Shown: piece by piece, positions 9,050-17,420 of the stretch
Numbering within the stretch: the stretch's first letter is position 1
Layout of the letters: every line of letters starts with the position of its first letter
Assembly: GCA_021822565.1 (NCBI GenBank)
Contig: JAKAQM010000012.1
Span: 1 to 36,468 of the forward strand
DNA: 36,468 nt
Reading direction: 5' to 3'
DNA from: Actinomycetes bacterium
GTDB taxonomy: Bacteria; Actinomycetota; Acidimicrobiia; Acidimicrobiales; RAAP-2
Made by a program: the position numbers and the translations under genes
Notes under the pieces: generated by a model
What the model was told of the DNA's origin: nothing
Seen by the model: only the letters and a program-made list of their open reading frames with translations
Database searches by the model: none

Positions 9050-9055
9050 CAGAAT
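9050..9055 (+). promoter_or_regulatory. Candidate -10 element for leaderless acnA
   Basis: CAGAAT ends 6 nt before ATG 9062, with no Shine-Dalgarno sequence. Spacing matches other leaderless candidates in the window, although the first base deviates from TAnnnT. Confidence 0.35.
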
Positions 9056-9061
9056 GGCCCT

Positions 9062-11761
9062 ATGCCACACCCTGACAGCTTCGGCGCCCGGTCCACGTTC
9101 CACGTCGGCGACCGGCGGTTCGAGATCTTCCGCCTCTCCGCCATCGCGGGATCGGAGCGGCTGCCGTACACCATGAAGATCCTGCTCGAGAACCTCCTCC
9201 GCCACGAGGACGCAGTGAAGGTCGCTGCCGCGGACATCGAGGCGGTCGCCGGCTTCGGCAGCACGAGGAGCTCTGCGGAGCCGAAGGAGATCGCGTTCAC
9301 CCCCGAACGCGTGCTGCTCCAGGACTTCACCGGCGTCCCCGCGGTCGTCGACCTCGCGGCGATGCGCGACGCACTGCGCGCGCTCGGTGGGGATCCCGCA
9401 CGCGTCGACCCGCTCGTCCCCTGCGAGCTGGTCATCGACCACTCCGTCATCGCAGAGCGCTCCGGCGGACCGAGCGCGTTCGAAGAGAACGTCCAGATCG
9501 AGTACGGGCGCAACCTCGAGCGCTACCAGCTCCTGCGCTGGGCGCAAAAGGCCTTCGATCGGTTCCAGGTGGTCCCCCCGGGGACCGGGATCTGCCATCA
9601 GGTGAACCTGGAGTACCTGGCGCGCGTGGTGTTCGACACCGACGGCGCGGCGTTCCCCGACACCATCGTGGGCACCGATTCGCACACCACGATGGTCAAC
9701 GGCCTCGGGGTGCTGGGCTGGGGCGTCGGGGGGATCGAGGCCGAGGCTGCGATGCTCGGTCAGCCGCTGTCGATGCTCCTGCCGCCCGTGGTTGGGCTCC
9801 ACCTGCACGGTGAGCTGCCCGAGGGCACGACCGCGACCGACCTCGTGCTCACCATCACGGAGCTGCTGCGGCGCCACGGCGTGGTCGGCAAGTTCGTCGA
9901 GGCGTACGGTCCCGGCGTCTCCTCCCTGCCAGTCGAGAACCGCGCCACCATCGGCAACATGTCGCCCGAGTACGGTGCGACCTGCACGGTCTTCCCCATC
10001 GACCGGTCGACCATGGACTACCTGCGGTTCACCGGCCGCAGCGAAGCGCACCTCGCCGTCGTCGAGGGCTACGCGAAGGAGCAGGGCCTCTGGCACGACC
10101 CGTCCGCGCCGGAGCCGGCGTACTCGGAGACCGTCGACCTCGACCTCGGGACCGTCGTGCCGAGCCTCGCCGGCCCCTCACGCCCCCAGGACCGCGTCAC
10201 GCTCGCAGGAGCGGGCAGCGCCTTCCGCAGCGCGCTGGGCAGGGAGCCCAAGCGCGCACGGGCCGGCGCTCCGCCAGCCGCTCGCGGCGAAGGCGAAGGC
10301 GAAGGCGCCCTGGTCGCCGGTGGATCCCCGAGGCCGCTCACCGACGGCGACGTCGTCATCGCCGCGATCACCAGCTGCACGAACACGTCGAACCCTCAGG
10401 TCCTCGTGGCGGCCGGGCTGCTCGCGAAGAAGGCGGTCGAACGCGGGCTCACGGCCAAGCCGTGGGTGAAGACGTCGCTCGCGCCGGGGTCGCGCGTCGT
10501 CATGGACTACCTCGACAAGGCCGGGCTCGTCGAGCCGCTCGAGAAGCTCGGGTTCTGGCTCGTCGGCTTCGGCTGCACCACCTGCATCGGGAATTCCGGA
10601 CCGCTCCTCCCGGGCATCTCCGAGGCGGTCCAGGCGAACGACCTCTCCGTGGTCTCGGTCCTGTCGGGCAACCGGAACTTCGAAGGCCGGATCCATCCCG
10701 ACGTGCGCATGAACTACCTCGCCTCCCCGCCGCTCGTCGTGGCCTACGCGATCGCCGGGACGATGGACGTCGACCTCACCGTCGACCCGCTCGGGACGGA
10801 CCAGCACGGCAACCCGGTGATGCTCGCGGACCTCTGGCCGTCGAGCCGCGAGATCGCCGAGACGATCCGCTCCTCGCTCAGCTCGGAGGAGTTCCGCACG
10901 CGCTACTCGTCGGTGTTCGAAGGCGACGCACGCTGGCAGTCGATGGAAGTCACCGGTGGCGACACGTTCGAGTGGGACCCCGCCTCCACCTACGTGCTCG
11001 ACCCCCCGTACTTCCAAGGGATGGGGATGGAGCCCGAGCCCCTCGAGGACATCGACGGCGCGCGCGTGCTCGTCATGCTCGGTGACAGCGTGACGACCGA
11101 CCACATCTCGCCGGCGGGCTCCATCCGCGCGACGTCACCAGCAGGCGAGTACCTCACCGCGCACGACATCGACCGCGCGGACTTCAACTCCTACGGAGCG
11201 CGCCGCGGCAACCACGAGGTGATGATGCGCGGGACCTTCGCGAACGTCCGGCTGCGCAACCAGCTCGTCCCGGGTGTCGAGGGTGGGGAGACCGTCCACC
11301 TGCCGGACGGAGAGCGGACCACGATCTTCGAGGCCGCAGAGCGTTACCGGGCAGACGGCGTGCCGCTCGTCGTGCTCGCCGGCAAGGAGTACGGGTCGGG
11401 CTCGAGCCGCGACTGGGCGGCAAAGGGCCCCAGGCTTCTCGGGGTGCGCGCCGTGATCGCGCAGAGCTACGAGCGCATCCACCGCACGAACCTGATCGGC
11501 ATGGGCATCCTTCCCCTGCAGTTCCAGCCCGACGACTCGGTCTCCTCGCTCGGGCTGACCGGCCGTGAGCGGTTCTTCGTCCGAGGGGTGCGCTCGATCG
11601 GACGGGGCGACCTGCCCAAGGAGCTCGACGTCGAAGCGAGGTCTGACGAGGGTGCGACGACGACGTTCAGCGCACGTGTCCGCATCGACACGCCGATGGA
11701 AGCGGAGTACTACCGGCACGGGGGGATCCTGCAGTACGTGCTCCGGCAGCTCGCGCGCTGA
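9062..11761 (+). CDS. acnA: Aconitate hydratase A
   Basis: [4Fe-4S] aconitase that interconverts citrate and isocitrate in the TCA cycle, 899 residues, the usual length of AcnA/IRP1-type enzymes. Cluster cysteines are in [10 protein letters not shown] and [14 protein letters not shown]. Further family motifs are [27 protein letters not shown] and [15 protein letters not shown]. Start [13 protein letters not shown] at ATG 9062 fits family N-termini; the longer open frame upstream is antisense to argS. Between about residues 385 and 425 is an Ala/Gly/Glu low-complexity insert encoded partly by a GGCGAA repeat, in a region that is variable among actinobacterial AcnA. The gene is convergent with the DEAD-box helicase downstream. 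Confidence 0.97.
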   Translation: MPHPDSFGARSTFHVGDRRFEIFRLSAIAGSERLPYTMKILLENLLRHEDAVKVAAADIEAVAGFGSTRSSAEPKEIAFTPERVLLQDFTGVPAVVDLAAMRDALRALGGDPARVDPLVPCELVIDHSVIAERSGGPSAFEENVQIEYGRNLERYQLLRWAQKAFDRFQVVPPGTGICHQVNLEYLARVVFDTDGAAFPDTIVGTDSHTTMVNGLGVLGWGVGGIEAEAAMLGQPLSMLLPPVVGLHLHGELPEGTTATDLVLTITELLRRHGVVGKFVEAYGPGVSSLPVENRATIGNMSPEYGATCTVFPIDRSTMDYLRFTGRSEAHLAVVEGYAKEQGLWHDPSAPEPAYSETVDLDLGTVVPSLAGPSRPQDRVTLAGAGSAFRSALGREPKRARAGAPPAARGEGEGEGALVAGGSPRPLTDGDVVIAAITSCTNTSNPQVLVAAGLLAKKAVERGLTAKPWVKTSLAPGSRVVMDYLDKAGLVEPLEKLGFWLVGFGCTTCIGNSGPLLPGISEAVQANDLSVVSVLSGNRNFEGRIHPDVRMNYLASPPLVVAYAIAGTMDVDLTVDPLGTDQHGNPVMLADLWPSSREIAETIRSSLSSEEFRTRYSSVFEGDARWQSMEVTGGDTFEWDPASTYVLDPPYFQGMGMEPEPLEDIDGARVLVMLGDSVTTDHISPAGSIRATSPAGEYLTAHDIDRADFNSYGARRGNHEVMMRGTFANVRLRNQLVPGVEGGETVHLPDGERTTIFEAAERYRADGVPLVVLAGKEYGSGSSRDWAAKGPRLLGVRAVIAQSYERIHRTNLIGMGILPLQFQPDDSVSSLGLTGRERFFVRGVRSIGRGDLPKELDVEARSDEGATTTFSARVRIDTPMEAEYYRHGGILQYVLRQLAR

Positions 11762-11793
11762 GGACGCAGACCGCCTCAGCTCGCCATCACGCC

Positions 11794-11827
11794 ACGGGGG
11801 ACCGATCGCGGACCGATAGGCCCCCGC
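11794..11827. terminator. Possible bidirectional terminator between acnA and the helicase
   Basis: In the 84-bp convergent gap a CGGGGG...CCCCCG pair can form a hairpin with a loop of about 20 bases. The loop contains a direct repeat GACCGAT. There is no T run. It is plausible from position, but the stem is short. Confidence 0.35.
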
Positions 11828-11845
11828 GAGGCGCGCAGCGCTCCG

Positions 11846-13072
11846 TCAGATCACGGCCTCCTCGTAGGAGGGCTCCCAGTCCTCGAGGCTCTCGAGGCGG
11901 GGGTCGTTCGAGAAGACCTCGATGATCGGGACACGGAGCCCGAGCCTGCGCTGGACGACTTCCGCCTCGACGACCTGGTTCCACAGCACCAGGCTCGCGA
12001 CGACGCCGGTCGATCCGGCACGGGCCGTTCTCCCCGAGCGGTGCAGGTACGCCTTGTGGTCCTCGGGCGGGTCGTAGTGCACGACGACGTCGACCCCTTC
12101 GATGTGGAGCCCGCGAGCAGCGACATCCGTCGCGACCAGGATCGGGAGCTTTCCGGACGCGAAGTCGGCGAGCGCCCGCTCACGGTTCGACTGGCGCAGG
12201 TCCCCATGGATCGCCGCGGCCCGCACCCCTTCGTCCGCGAGCTGCTCGACGAGCCGGTCCGCACCCCGCTTCGTGCGCACGAAGATCAACGTCTTCTCCT
12301 GTGCGCGGGCGATCGACGCTGCGACGCGCACCTTGTCCATCTGGTGGACCTGGAGGAAGCGATGGACCATCGCGGAGACGGTCTGGGTGCTGGAGGCCAC
12401 CTCGTGGTGCACGGGATCGTGAAGGTACCGGCGCACCAGCCGGTCCACGGCACCGTCGAGCGTCGCCGAGAACAGGAGGGTCTGGTGAGGCCGGCCCAGC
12501 CGCCGCAGCACCCACTCCACCTGGGGCATGAAGCCCATGTCGGCCATCCGGTCTGCCTCGTCGAGCACGAGCACCTCGACATCGGCCACCGAGAGCTCGC
12601 CTCGGTCCCCCATGTCGATCAAGCGGCCCGGGGTCGCGATGACCACGTCGACACCCTTTCGCAGCTTCGCCACCTGGCGGTCCACGTCCGCGCCCCCGTA
12701 GATGGCGGCGACTCGGAGGCTCACCTTCTTGGCGAGCGGAGCGAGCACGTCGTGCACCTGGACCGCCAGCTCTCGCGTGGGGAGGAGGACCAGGGCCCGT
12801 GGACGCGCGGGGTGCCCGCCGGCGCGTGCACCTGCCTCGCCGCCGAGCGCCGCAGCGGTGCGCTGCAGCAGGGGAAGGCCGAACGCAAGGGTCTTGCCCG
12901 ATCCGGTCTTCGCCTTCCCGCACACGTCTCGACCGGCAAGCCCGTCGGCGATCGTCAGCGCCTGGATGGGGAAGGGGGTGGTGATCCCTCGGTCGACAAG
13001 CTCCTTGACCAAGGGATGGGCGACACCGAGGGACTCGAAGGTCCCTGCGGTCTCGTAGGTGTCGGTTGTCAT
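11846..13072 (-). CDS. DEAD-box ATP-dependent RNA helicase
   Basis: RNA helicase of superfamily 2, about 408 residues, with a minimal RhlE-like layout. The Q-motif region (TFESLGVAHPLVKEL ... FPIQ), Walker A AKTGSGKT at 54-61, motif II DEAD, motif III SAT, and the C-terminal VATDVAARG and HRSGRTARAG motifs are all visible. The protein lacks a long basic C-terminal extension. I start at ATG 13072 because upstream codons in the longer frame give an unrelated Arg-rich sequence; a purine-rich AGCAGGA abuts the start. It may act in ribosome assembly, mRNA turnover or cold adaptation; the specific RNA target is unknown. Confidence 0.94.
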   Translation of the reverse strand: MTTDTYETAGTFESLGVAHPLVKELVDRGITTPFPIQALTIADGLAGRDVCGKAKTGSGKTLAFGLPLLQRTAAALGGEAGARAGGHPARPRALVLLPTRELAVQVHDVLAPLAKKVSLRVAAIYGGADVDRQVAKLRKGVDVVIATPGRLIDMGDRGELSVADVEVLVLDEADRMADMGFMPQVEWVLRRLGRPHQTLLFSATLDGAVDRLVRRYLHDPVHHEVASSTQTVSAMVHRFLQVHQMDKVRVAASIARAQEKTLIFVRTKRGADRLVEQLADEGVRAAAIHGDLRQSNRERALADFASGKLPILVATDVAARGLHIEGVDVVVHYDPPEDHKAYLHRSGRTARAGSTGVVASLVLWNQVVEAEVVQRRLGLRVPIIEVFSNDPRLESLEDWEPSYEEAVI

Positions 13073-13241
13073 TCCTGCTCTCTCACCTTGGCGGGGCCCG
13101 GCGCCGTCAAACGTAAGAGGAGGGCCCAGACGACCGGATCGCACGATGGCGCCTGCTGCCGTCACATGCAATGTACCAGCATGAGGACCGCGATCAGCGC
13201 ATTTGGCGCGCTCGACGCGCCGGTGTGCCAAGCTTCCAGCC

Positions 13242-13706
13242 ATGACGCGACTCGTCGCAGGCGACCCCGCACCGGCGTTCACCCTTCCCGACCAAGACGG
13301 CACGCCGGTCTCGCTGCACGACTTCCGCGGCTCGACGGTGATCGTCTACTTCTACCCCGCCGACGACACGCCGGGCTGCACGAAGGAAGCGTGCCAGTTC
13401 AACGAGAACCTCGCCGCCTTCCAGCGCTCGGGCGCCAAGGTGCTGGGCATCTCCCCCGACACTGCGGCCAAGCACGTGAAGTTCCGGGAGAAGTACGGCC
13501 TCGCGTTCCCACTGCTCTCCGATCCCGACCACCGCGTCATGGAGGCCTACGGCGCGTGGGGAGAGAAGACGATGTACGGCAAGAAGACCCTCGGCACCAT
13601 CCGCTCGACCTTCGTCGTTGACGAACAGGGGAACGTGGCCCGGGCGTGGTACAACGTCCGTGCGGACGGGCACGCGGCCAAGGTGCTCGAGACGCTCCGG
13701 AGCTGA
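13242..13706 (+). CDS. bcp: Peroxiredoxin, BCP/PrxQ type
   Basis: Thiol peroxidase of 154 residues that reduces hydrogen peroxide and organic hydroperoxides using thioredoxin. The peroxidatic Cys46 sits in DDTPGCT and the resolving Cys51 follows after four residues (CTKEAC), the intramolecular arrangement of E. coli BCP. The start MTRLVAGDPAPAF at ATG 13242 matches the family N-terminus. It is divergent from the DEAD-box helicase across 169 bp. The FrhB-like gene begins 38 bp downstream but has its own candidate promoter. Confidence 0.95.
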   Translation: MTRLVAGDPAPAFTLPDQDGTPVSLHDFRGSTVIVYFYPADDTPGCTKEACQFNENLAAFQRSGAKVLGISPDTAAKHVKFREKYGLAFPLLSDPDHRVMEAYGAWGEKTMYGKKTLGTIRSTFVVDEQGNVARAWYNVRADGHAAKVLETLRS

Positions 13707-13732
13707 CGCCTGCAGGCGGATGTGCAGCCGCC

Positions 13733-13738
13733 TATGGT
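13733..13738 (+). promoter_or_regulatory. Candidate -10 element for leaderless FrhB-like gene
   Basis: TATGGT ends 6 nt before ATG 13745, with no ribosome binding site. The spacing is the same as at the ALDH gene. Confidence 0.45.
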
Positions 13739-13744
13739 GAGCGC

Positions 13745-14872
13745 ATGCCACCGGTGAAGCCCCACTGGGCCGATCTGTTCAGCGAGGTGGTCACGTCCGG
13801 CCTCTGCACGGGGTGCTCGGCGTGCGTGATCGCCTGCCCCTATGACGTGCTCGGCTATGACCGCGAGGGTGGCTACAAGCCGTTCCATGTGGAGGCCACA
13901 GGCGGGCTCGACGACTGCACCCACGGCCAGCGCGGCTGCACCCTGTGCACCAGGGCGTGCCCGCGCTTTCGGGAGTGGGAGCCCGAGATCGACCAGCACC
14001 TCTTCGGGCGGCCGCGCAGGGAAGACGAGGTCGCGGGCGTCGCCGAGCAGGTCGTCCTCGCCCGGGCGACGGATCCAGAGCTGCACGAGGCGGGCCAGGA
14101 CGGCGGGCTCGTCTCCGCGATCCTCGTCTGGGCGCTCGAGCACGACGTGATCGACGCGGCGCTGGTGTCTGCGCTCGAAGGTGACGGGTCGAGCTGGAAG
14201 GCGGTTCCGGCGGTCGTCCGCGACCGGGCCGGCGTCCTCGCCACCTCGGGGTCGCGCTACACCTACTCCGCCAACCCGCTGGCGTACGCCGACGCCATCG
14301 AGGGGGGCGCCGAGCGTCTCGCGCTGGTCGGCATGGGCTGCCAGGCGTCGGTTCCCTCGATCATGGCCGCGCGCAAGGCCGGGAAGGTCGCGCGACGCTT
14401 CGCGTTGTCGATCGGGCTCATGTGCTCGAAGACCTTCGACGACGCGATCCTCCCCGAGCTCTTCGAGGCGCGCCACGGCCTGCGGCGCGAGGACATCGCG
14501 AAGATGAACATCAAAGGCGTCTTCCAGATCTGGACGAAGGACGGCACGTACCACGAGATCCCGCTCGAAGAAGCGCACGGCTGGACTCGTGACGGCTGCA
14601 CGTCGTGCCCCGACTTCTCCGCGGAGCACGCCGACATCTCGACGGGCGGGATCGGCGCGTTCGACGACTGGACGCTCGCGGTGGTCCGCACGGCGCGGGG
14701 CCGCGAGCTCTTCTCTTCGATGGCCGCCGACGGCTCGATCCAGGTTCGCCCCGGCGACGACGACCCCGGAGCGGTCAAGCTGCTCAGACGGCTGAGCAGG
14801 GCCAGCCGGAAGCGCTGGCCCGTCACGGCGGCACCGGCACCTGGCCGGCTTCCCGCCCCTCAGCCCGCCTGA
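13745..14872 (+). CDS. FrhB-like F420 dehydrogenase beta-subunit family protein
   Basis: Iron-sulfur flavoprotein of 375 residues in the coenzyme F420 hydrogenase/dehydrogenase beta-subunit (FrhB/FdhB) family. The N-terminus has a ferredoxin-like cluster motif with Cys21, 24, 27 and 31 (CTGCSACVIACP) and a second Cys group at 58, 65, 68 and 72. The FrhB N- and C-terminal domains follow (GQDGGLVSAIL, VGMGCQASVPS, LMCSKTFDD, the Cys-rich DGCTSCPDFSAEHADIS). Such proteins move electrons between F420H2 or ferredoxin and a flavin. No hydrogenase or formate dehydrogenase subunits are nearby, so the partner is unknown. Its last 13 bases overlap the convergent Udg gene. Confidence 0.88.
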   Translation: MPPVKPHWADLFSEVVTSGLCTGCSACVIACPYDVLGYDREGGYKPFHVEATGGLDDCTHGQRGCTLCTRACPRFREWEPEIDQHLFGRPRREDEVAGVAEQVVLARATDPELHEAGQDGGLVSAILVWALEHDVIDAALVSALEGDGSSWKAVPAVVRDRAGVLATSGSRYTYSANPLAYADAIEGGAERLALVGMGCQASVPSIMAARKAGKVARRFALSIGLMCSKTFDDAILPELFEARHGLRREDIAKMNIKGVFQIWTKDGTYHEIPLEEAHGWTRDGCTSCPDFSAEHADISTGGIGAFDDWTLAVVRTARGRELFSSMAADGSIQVRPGDDDPGAVKLLRRLSRASRKRWPVTAAPAPGRLPAPQPA

Positions 14873-15537
14873 AGAGTCCCGGCGAGCTCCCGGGCCCGGG
14901 CGAACACCGCGTCGAGCATCGGCTCGGTGAGCCTGCCGGTGAAGGTGTTCTGCTGGCTCGGGTGGTAGGAGCACACGAGCACCTTGCCGTCGGGCAGCAC
15001 GCGCTCGGCGAGGTGTGCGAAGCGGATCCTCGGCGACAGCCCGTAGAGGGACGACACCGTGTCGCAGGCCAGCTTCCCGAGCGCGACGACGACGCGGGCA
15101 CGCGTGAGCATCGAAAGCTCCTCCCGCAGGTACCCGGCGCAGGCGCCACGCTCCTCGGCCGTGGGCGCGTTGTCCGGAGGCGCACAACGCACCGACGCGG
15201 TGACCCACGCGCCGCAGAGCTCGAGGCCATCGTCCGCCGCGAGGCTCTCGGGCCTGTTGGCCAAGCCGGCGCGGTGCAGGGCGCGGAAGAGCCAGTCGCC
15301 CGAACGGTCACCGGTGAACATGCGCCCCGTCCTGTTGGCTCCGTGCGCTGCCGGAGCGAGGCCCACGACCACCACCGACGCCCGCGGGTCACCGAAGCCG
15401 GGGACCGGCTTGCGCCAGTAGGGCTGCGATCGGAAGGCCGCGCGTGCGGGCACCTCCTCTCGCCACGAGACGAGCCTCGGGCAGCGCCGGCAGGCAACGA
15501 TCGCCTCGGCCAAGCGGGCGAGGTGGTCAGAGGACAC
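14860..15537 (-). CDS. Uracil-DNA glycosylase, family 5 (UdgB-like)
   Basis: Base-excision repair enzyme that removes uracil, and in family 5 also other deaminated bases, from DNA. It is about 225 residues. The motif GLAPAAHGANRTGR near the N-terminus, the substrate-pocket segment MFTGDRSGDWL and the C-terminal SYHPSQQNTFTGRL match family 5. Cysteines in CRRCPRL, RCAPP and GAC are placed to hold the [4Fe-4S] cluster typical of families 4 and 5. I prefer GTG 15537 (VSSDHLARL) because a TATGCT hexamer lies 8 nt upstream. GTG 15543 or ATG 15558 would add two or seven residues. It is divergent from the histidine phosphatase with a shared promoter region of under 30 bp. Confidence 0.9.
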   Translation of the reverse strand: MSSDHLARLAEAIVACRRCPRLVSWREEVPARAAFRSQPYWRKPVPGFGDPRASVVVVGLAPAAHGANRTGRMFTGDRSGDWLFRALHRAGLANRPESLAADDGLELCGAWVTASVRCAPPDNAPTAEERGACAGYLREELSMLTRARVVVALGKLACDTVSSLYGLSPRIRFAHLAERVLPDGKVLVCSYHPSQQNTFTGRLTEPMLDAVFARARELAGTLQAG

Positions 15538-15545
15538 GGGCACGG

Positions 15546-15555
15546 AGCATACGAT
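15546..15555. promoter_or_regulatory. Overlapping divergent -10 elements (udg and histidine phosphatase)
   Basis: TACGAT on the plus strand (15550-15555) ends 8 nt before GTG 15564. TATGCT on the minus strand (15551-15546) ends 8 nt before GTG 15537. The two hexamers overlap by two bases, so both genes could start leaderless transcripts from one point in opposite directions. Neither has a clear -35. Confidence 0.45.
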
Positions 15556-15563
15556 CATCGTTC

Positions 15564-16193
15564 GTGCCCTTCCCCGAGCCGACCACCGTCCTGCTCGTGC
15601 GCCACGGCACCACCCCGACGACCGGGAAGGTCCTGCCGGGGCGCGCCGCGGGGTTGCACCTGTCCGCAGCGGGCACGGCACAGGCCGATCGTGTCGCTTC
15701 GGCGATCGCCGCGCTCGATCCGAGACCGGTCGCGGTGTACGCGTCCCCGCTCGAGCGCACCCGGGAGACCGCGGGGCCCATCGCGCGTGCGCTCGGCGTG
15801 CGGGTCCGCACCGAGCGCGGCCTCGTCGAGCTGGACATGGGCGAGTGGACGGGGATGTCGCTCAAGCGGGCAGCCCGTCGCCGCGAGTGGGGCGCGGTCC
15901 AACGCTGGCCGACGAGCTTCACGTTCCCTGGCGGCGAGTCCTTCGCCGGCCTTCTCGCCCGCACGACCGACGCCGTGGGACGCCTGGTCCGTGCGCACCC
16001 CGGCGAGGTCGTCGTGGCGGTGTCGCACGCCGACCCCATCCGAGCCCTCGTCGCTGCGGCGGCTGGCGTGCCCCTCGACCTCTTCCAGAGGATCATGGTC
16101 TCGACGTGCTCGGTCTCGGCGGTCCGCTACGGCCCTGACGGACCCCGCGTGATCTGCGTCAACGCGTCGGCCGAGGGGCTGGTGCGCGGGTGA
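15564..16193 (+). CDS. Histidine phosphatase family protein
   Basis: Phosphoglycerate-mutase-like phosphatase of about 209 residues. The RHG motif is at 13-15 with catalytic His14, followed by the Arg in SPLERTRET and the second catalytic His155 in SHADPIR. It starts at GTG 15564 (VPFPEPTTVLLVRHG). It is the first gene of a tight trio with a DUF3090 protein and an SCO1664-family protein, each overlapping the next by a GTGA. In Mycobacterium tuberculosis the same trio is Rv2135c-Rv2134c-Rv2133c, near mshC. Members such as Rv2135c have phosphatase activity, but the cellular substrate is unknown to me. There is no sign that it is a glycolytic mutase. Confidence 0.9.
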   Translation: MPFPEPTTVLLVRHGTTPTTGKVLPGRAAGLHLSAAGTAQADRVASAIAALDPRPVAVYASPLERTRETAGPIARALGVRVRTERGLVELDMGEWTGMSLKRAARRREWGAVQRWPTSFTFPGGESFAGLLARTTDAVGRLVRAHPGEVVVAVSHADPIRALVAAAAGVPLDLFQRIMVSTCSVSAVRYGPDGPRVICVNASAEGLVRG

Positions 16194-16678
16194 ACGGCGA
16201 CATGGACCTCGGCGACCCAGACGTCTTCTCCGTCGGCACCAGCGGCCCCGTCGGGGATCGCCTGTTCCTCCTCCACTTCTCCGAGGGGCCGATCGAGGCG
16301 ACCGTCAAAGTGGAGAAGCAGCAGGTCGCGGTGCTCGCCACCTACCTCGGCCGCATCGTCCGCCAGCTCGGGCGCCCTGGCCACCTCCCCGAAGACCTGG
16401 ACTTCGACGTCGAGGTCGAGCCCGACTGGGTGGTGGGGACGATCGGGGTCTCCTACGACGAGGACGACGACCGCCTCGTGGTGATCGTCGAAGAGGCCGG
16501 CGAGGACGGCACGGTGGCGCGCGTCGCGATCACGAGGGAGCAGGCGGCCGCGTTCGCCATCCGCGCGACCAGCCTCGTGGAAGCGGGTCGTCCTCCCTGC
16601 CCGCTGTGCGGGTTCCCCCTCGACCCTTCGGGCCACGACTGCCCGCGCACGAACGGCCACCGACCTCCGGTGACGTGA
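16190..16678 (+). CDS. DUF3090 family protein
   Basis: Actinobacterial protein of 162 residues and unknown function. The body contains the family segment FSVGTSGPVGDRLFLLHF and an acidic middle. The C-terminus carries CPLCGFPLDPSGHDCP, a likely zinc-binding knuckle with three cysteines and a histidine. The start GTG 16190 overlaps the stop of the histidine phosphatase, and its own stop overlaps the GTG of the next gene, so the three are translationally coupled. Conservation of the trio suggests a shared pathway, but none is established from sequence. Confidence 0.88.
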   Translation: MNGDMDLGDPDVFSVGTSGPVGDRLFLLHFSEGPIEATVKVEKQQVAVLATYLGRIVRQLGRPGHLPEDLDFDVEVEPDWVVGTIGVSYDEDDDRLVVIVEEAGEDGTVARVAITREQAAAFAIRATSLVEAGRPPCPLCGFPLDPSGHDCPRTNGHRPPVT

Positions 16679-17376
16679 GCCCCCGCACAGCGGCGAACGC
16701 GTTGCGCACGGGCAAGATGGAGGTCCATGGCAGGATCGCCGGGAGCTCCAACGTCACGCTGCTCGTGACGTGCAGGCTCGACGACGCAGAGTGCCTCGCC
16801 GTGTACAAGCCGCTCGCGGGCGAACGCGAGCTGTGGGACTTCCCACCGGGCCTGCATCGTCGCGAGGTCGCCGCGTGGGTGCTGTCCGACTGGCTCGGTT
16901 GGCAGATCGTTCCCGAGACGGTGCTCCGGGGCGACGCGCCCTTCGGCGAGGGCTCGGTCCAGCGCCTGGTGGACGGAGACGGCGTCTCCCACTACTTCAC
17001 CTTGCGCGACGACCCGCGCGTCCACCCCGAGCTCCGCCGCATCGCAGCGTTCGACGTGCTCACGAACAACGCGGACCGAAAGAGCGGTCACGTGCTCCTG
17101 GCGAAGGGTCGGCTGTGGGCCATCGACCACGGCCTCACCTTCCACCACGAGCCGAAGCTCCGCACGGTCATCTGGGACTTCCAAGGCGAACCGCTCGACG
17201 ACGCGGTCCTTCAAGCGATCGCACGGCTCGTCGACGAGCCGATCCCAGTCGAGCTCGGGGAATTGCTCGACGACAAGGAGGTCGACGCGCTCGTGGGCCG
17301 CGCCCGGGCGCTCCTTTCGGCGGGCACGCTCCCTCGGCCCGGCCCGGGGCGCCCGTATCCCTGGCCACTCGTCTGA
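16675..17376 (+). CDS. SCO1664 family protein (PI3/PI4-kinase-like)
   Basis: Protein of about 233 residues of the actinobacterial SCO1664 family, distantly related to the phosphatidylinositol 3-/4-kinase catalytic fold. Visible features are AVYKPLAGERELWDFP (nucleotide-binding lysine region), NNADRKSGHVLL and AIDHGLTFH, resembling the catalytic loop and metal-binding aspartate. Kinase activity is inferred from the fold only. The GTG start overlaps the DUF3090 stop codon. In many actinobacteria the next gene is mshC (mycothiol synthesis). Here the operon ends and convergent etfA follows 44 bp on. Confidence 0.85.
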   Translation: MSPRTAANALRTGKMEVHGRIAGSSNVTLLVTCRLDDAECLAVYKPLAGERELWDFPPGLHRREVAAWVLSDWLGWQIVPETVLRGDAPFGEGSVQRLVDGDGVSHYFTLRDDPRVHPELRRIAAFDVLTNNADRKSGHVLLAKGRLWAIDHGLTFHHEPKLRTVIWDFQGEPLDDAVLQAIARLVDEPIPVELGELLDDKEVDALVGRARALLSAGTLPRPGPGRPYPWPLV

Positions 17377-17420
17377 GGGACCCGCTGGCCGGCGCCGCCG
17401 GGGGGTGTGGCCGCTGCCGA

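Noticed and set aside
8597-10096. 499-residue frame antisense to acnA, and similar long antisense frames elsewhere
   Set aside because: Same shadow effect; no recognised domain and no start signals.
13173-13183. Small inverted repeat ACAT-GCA-ATGT between the helicase and bcp
   Set aside because: Four-base arms are too short to separate from chance, and it does not align with a clear promoter.
13745-14872. F420-reducing hydrogenase locus
   Set aside because: Only an FrhB-like protein is present; no catalytic or small hydrogenase subunits or maturation genes are visible.
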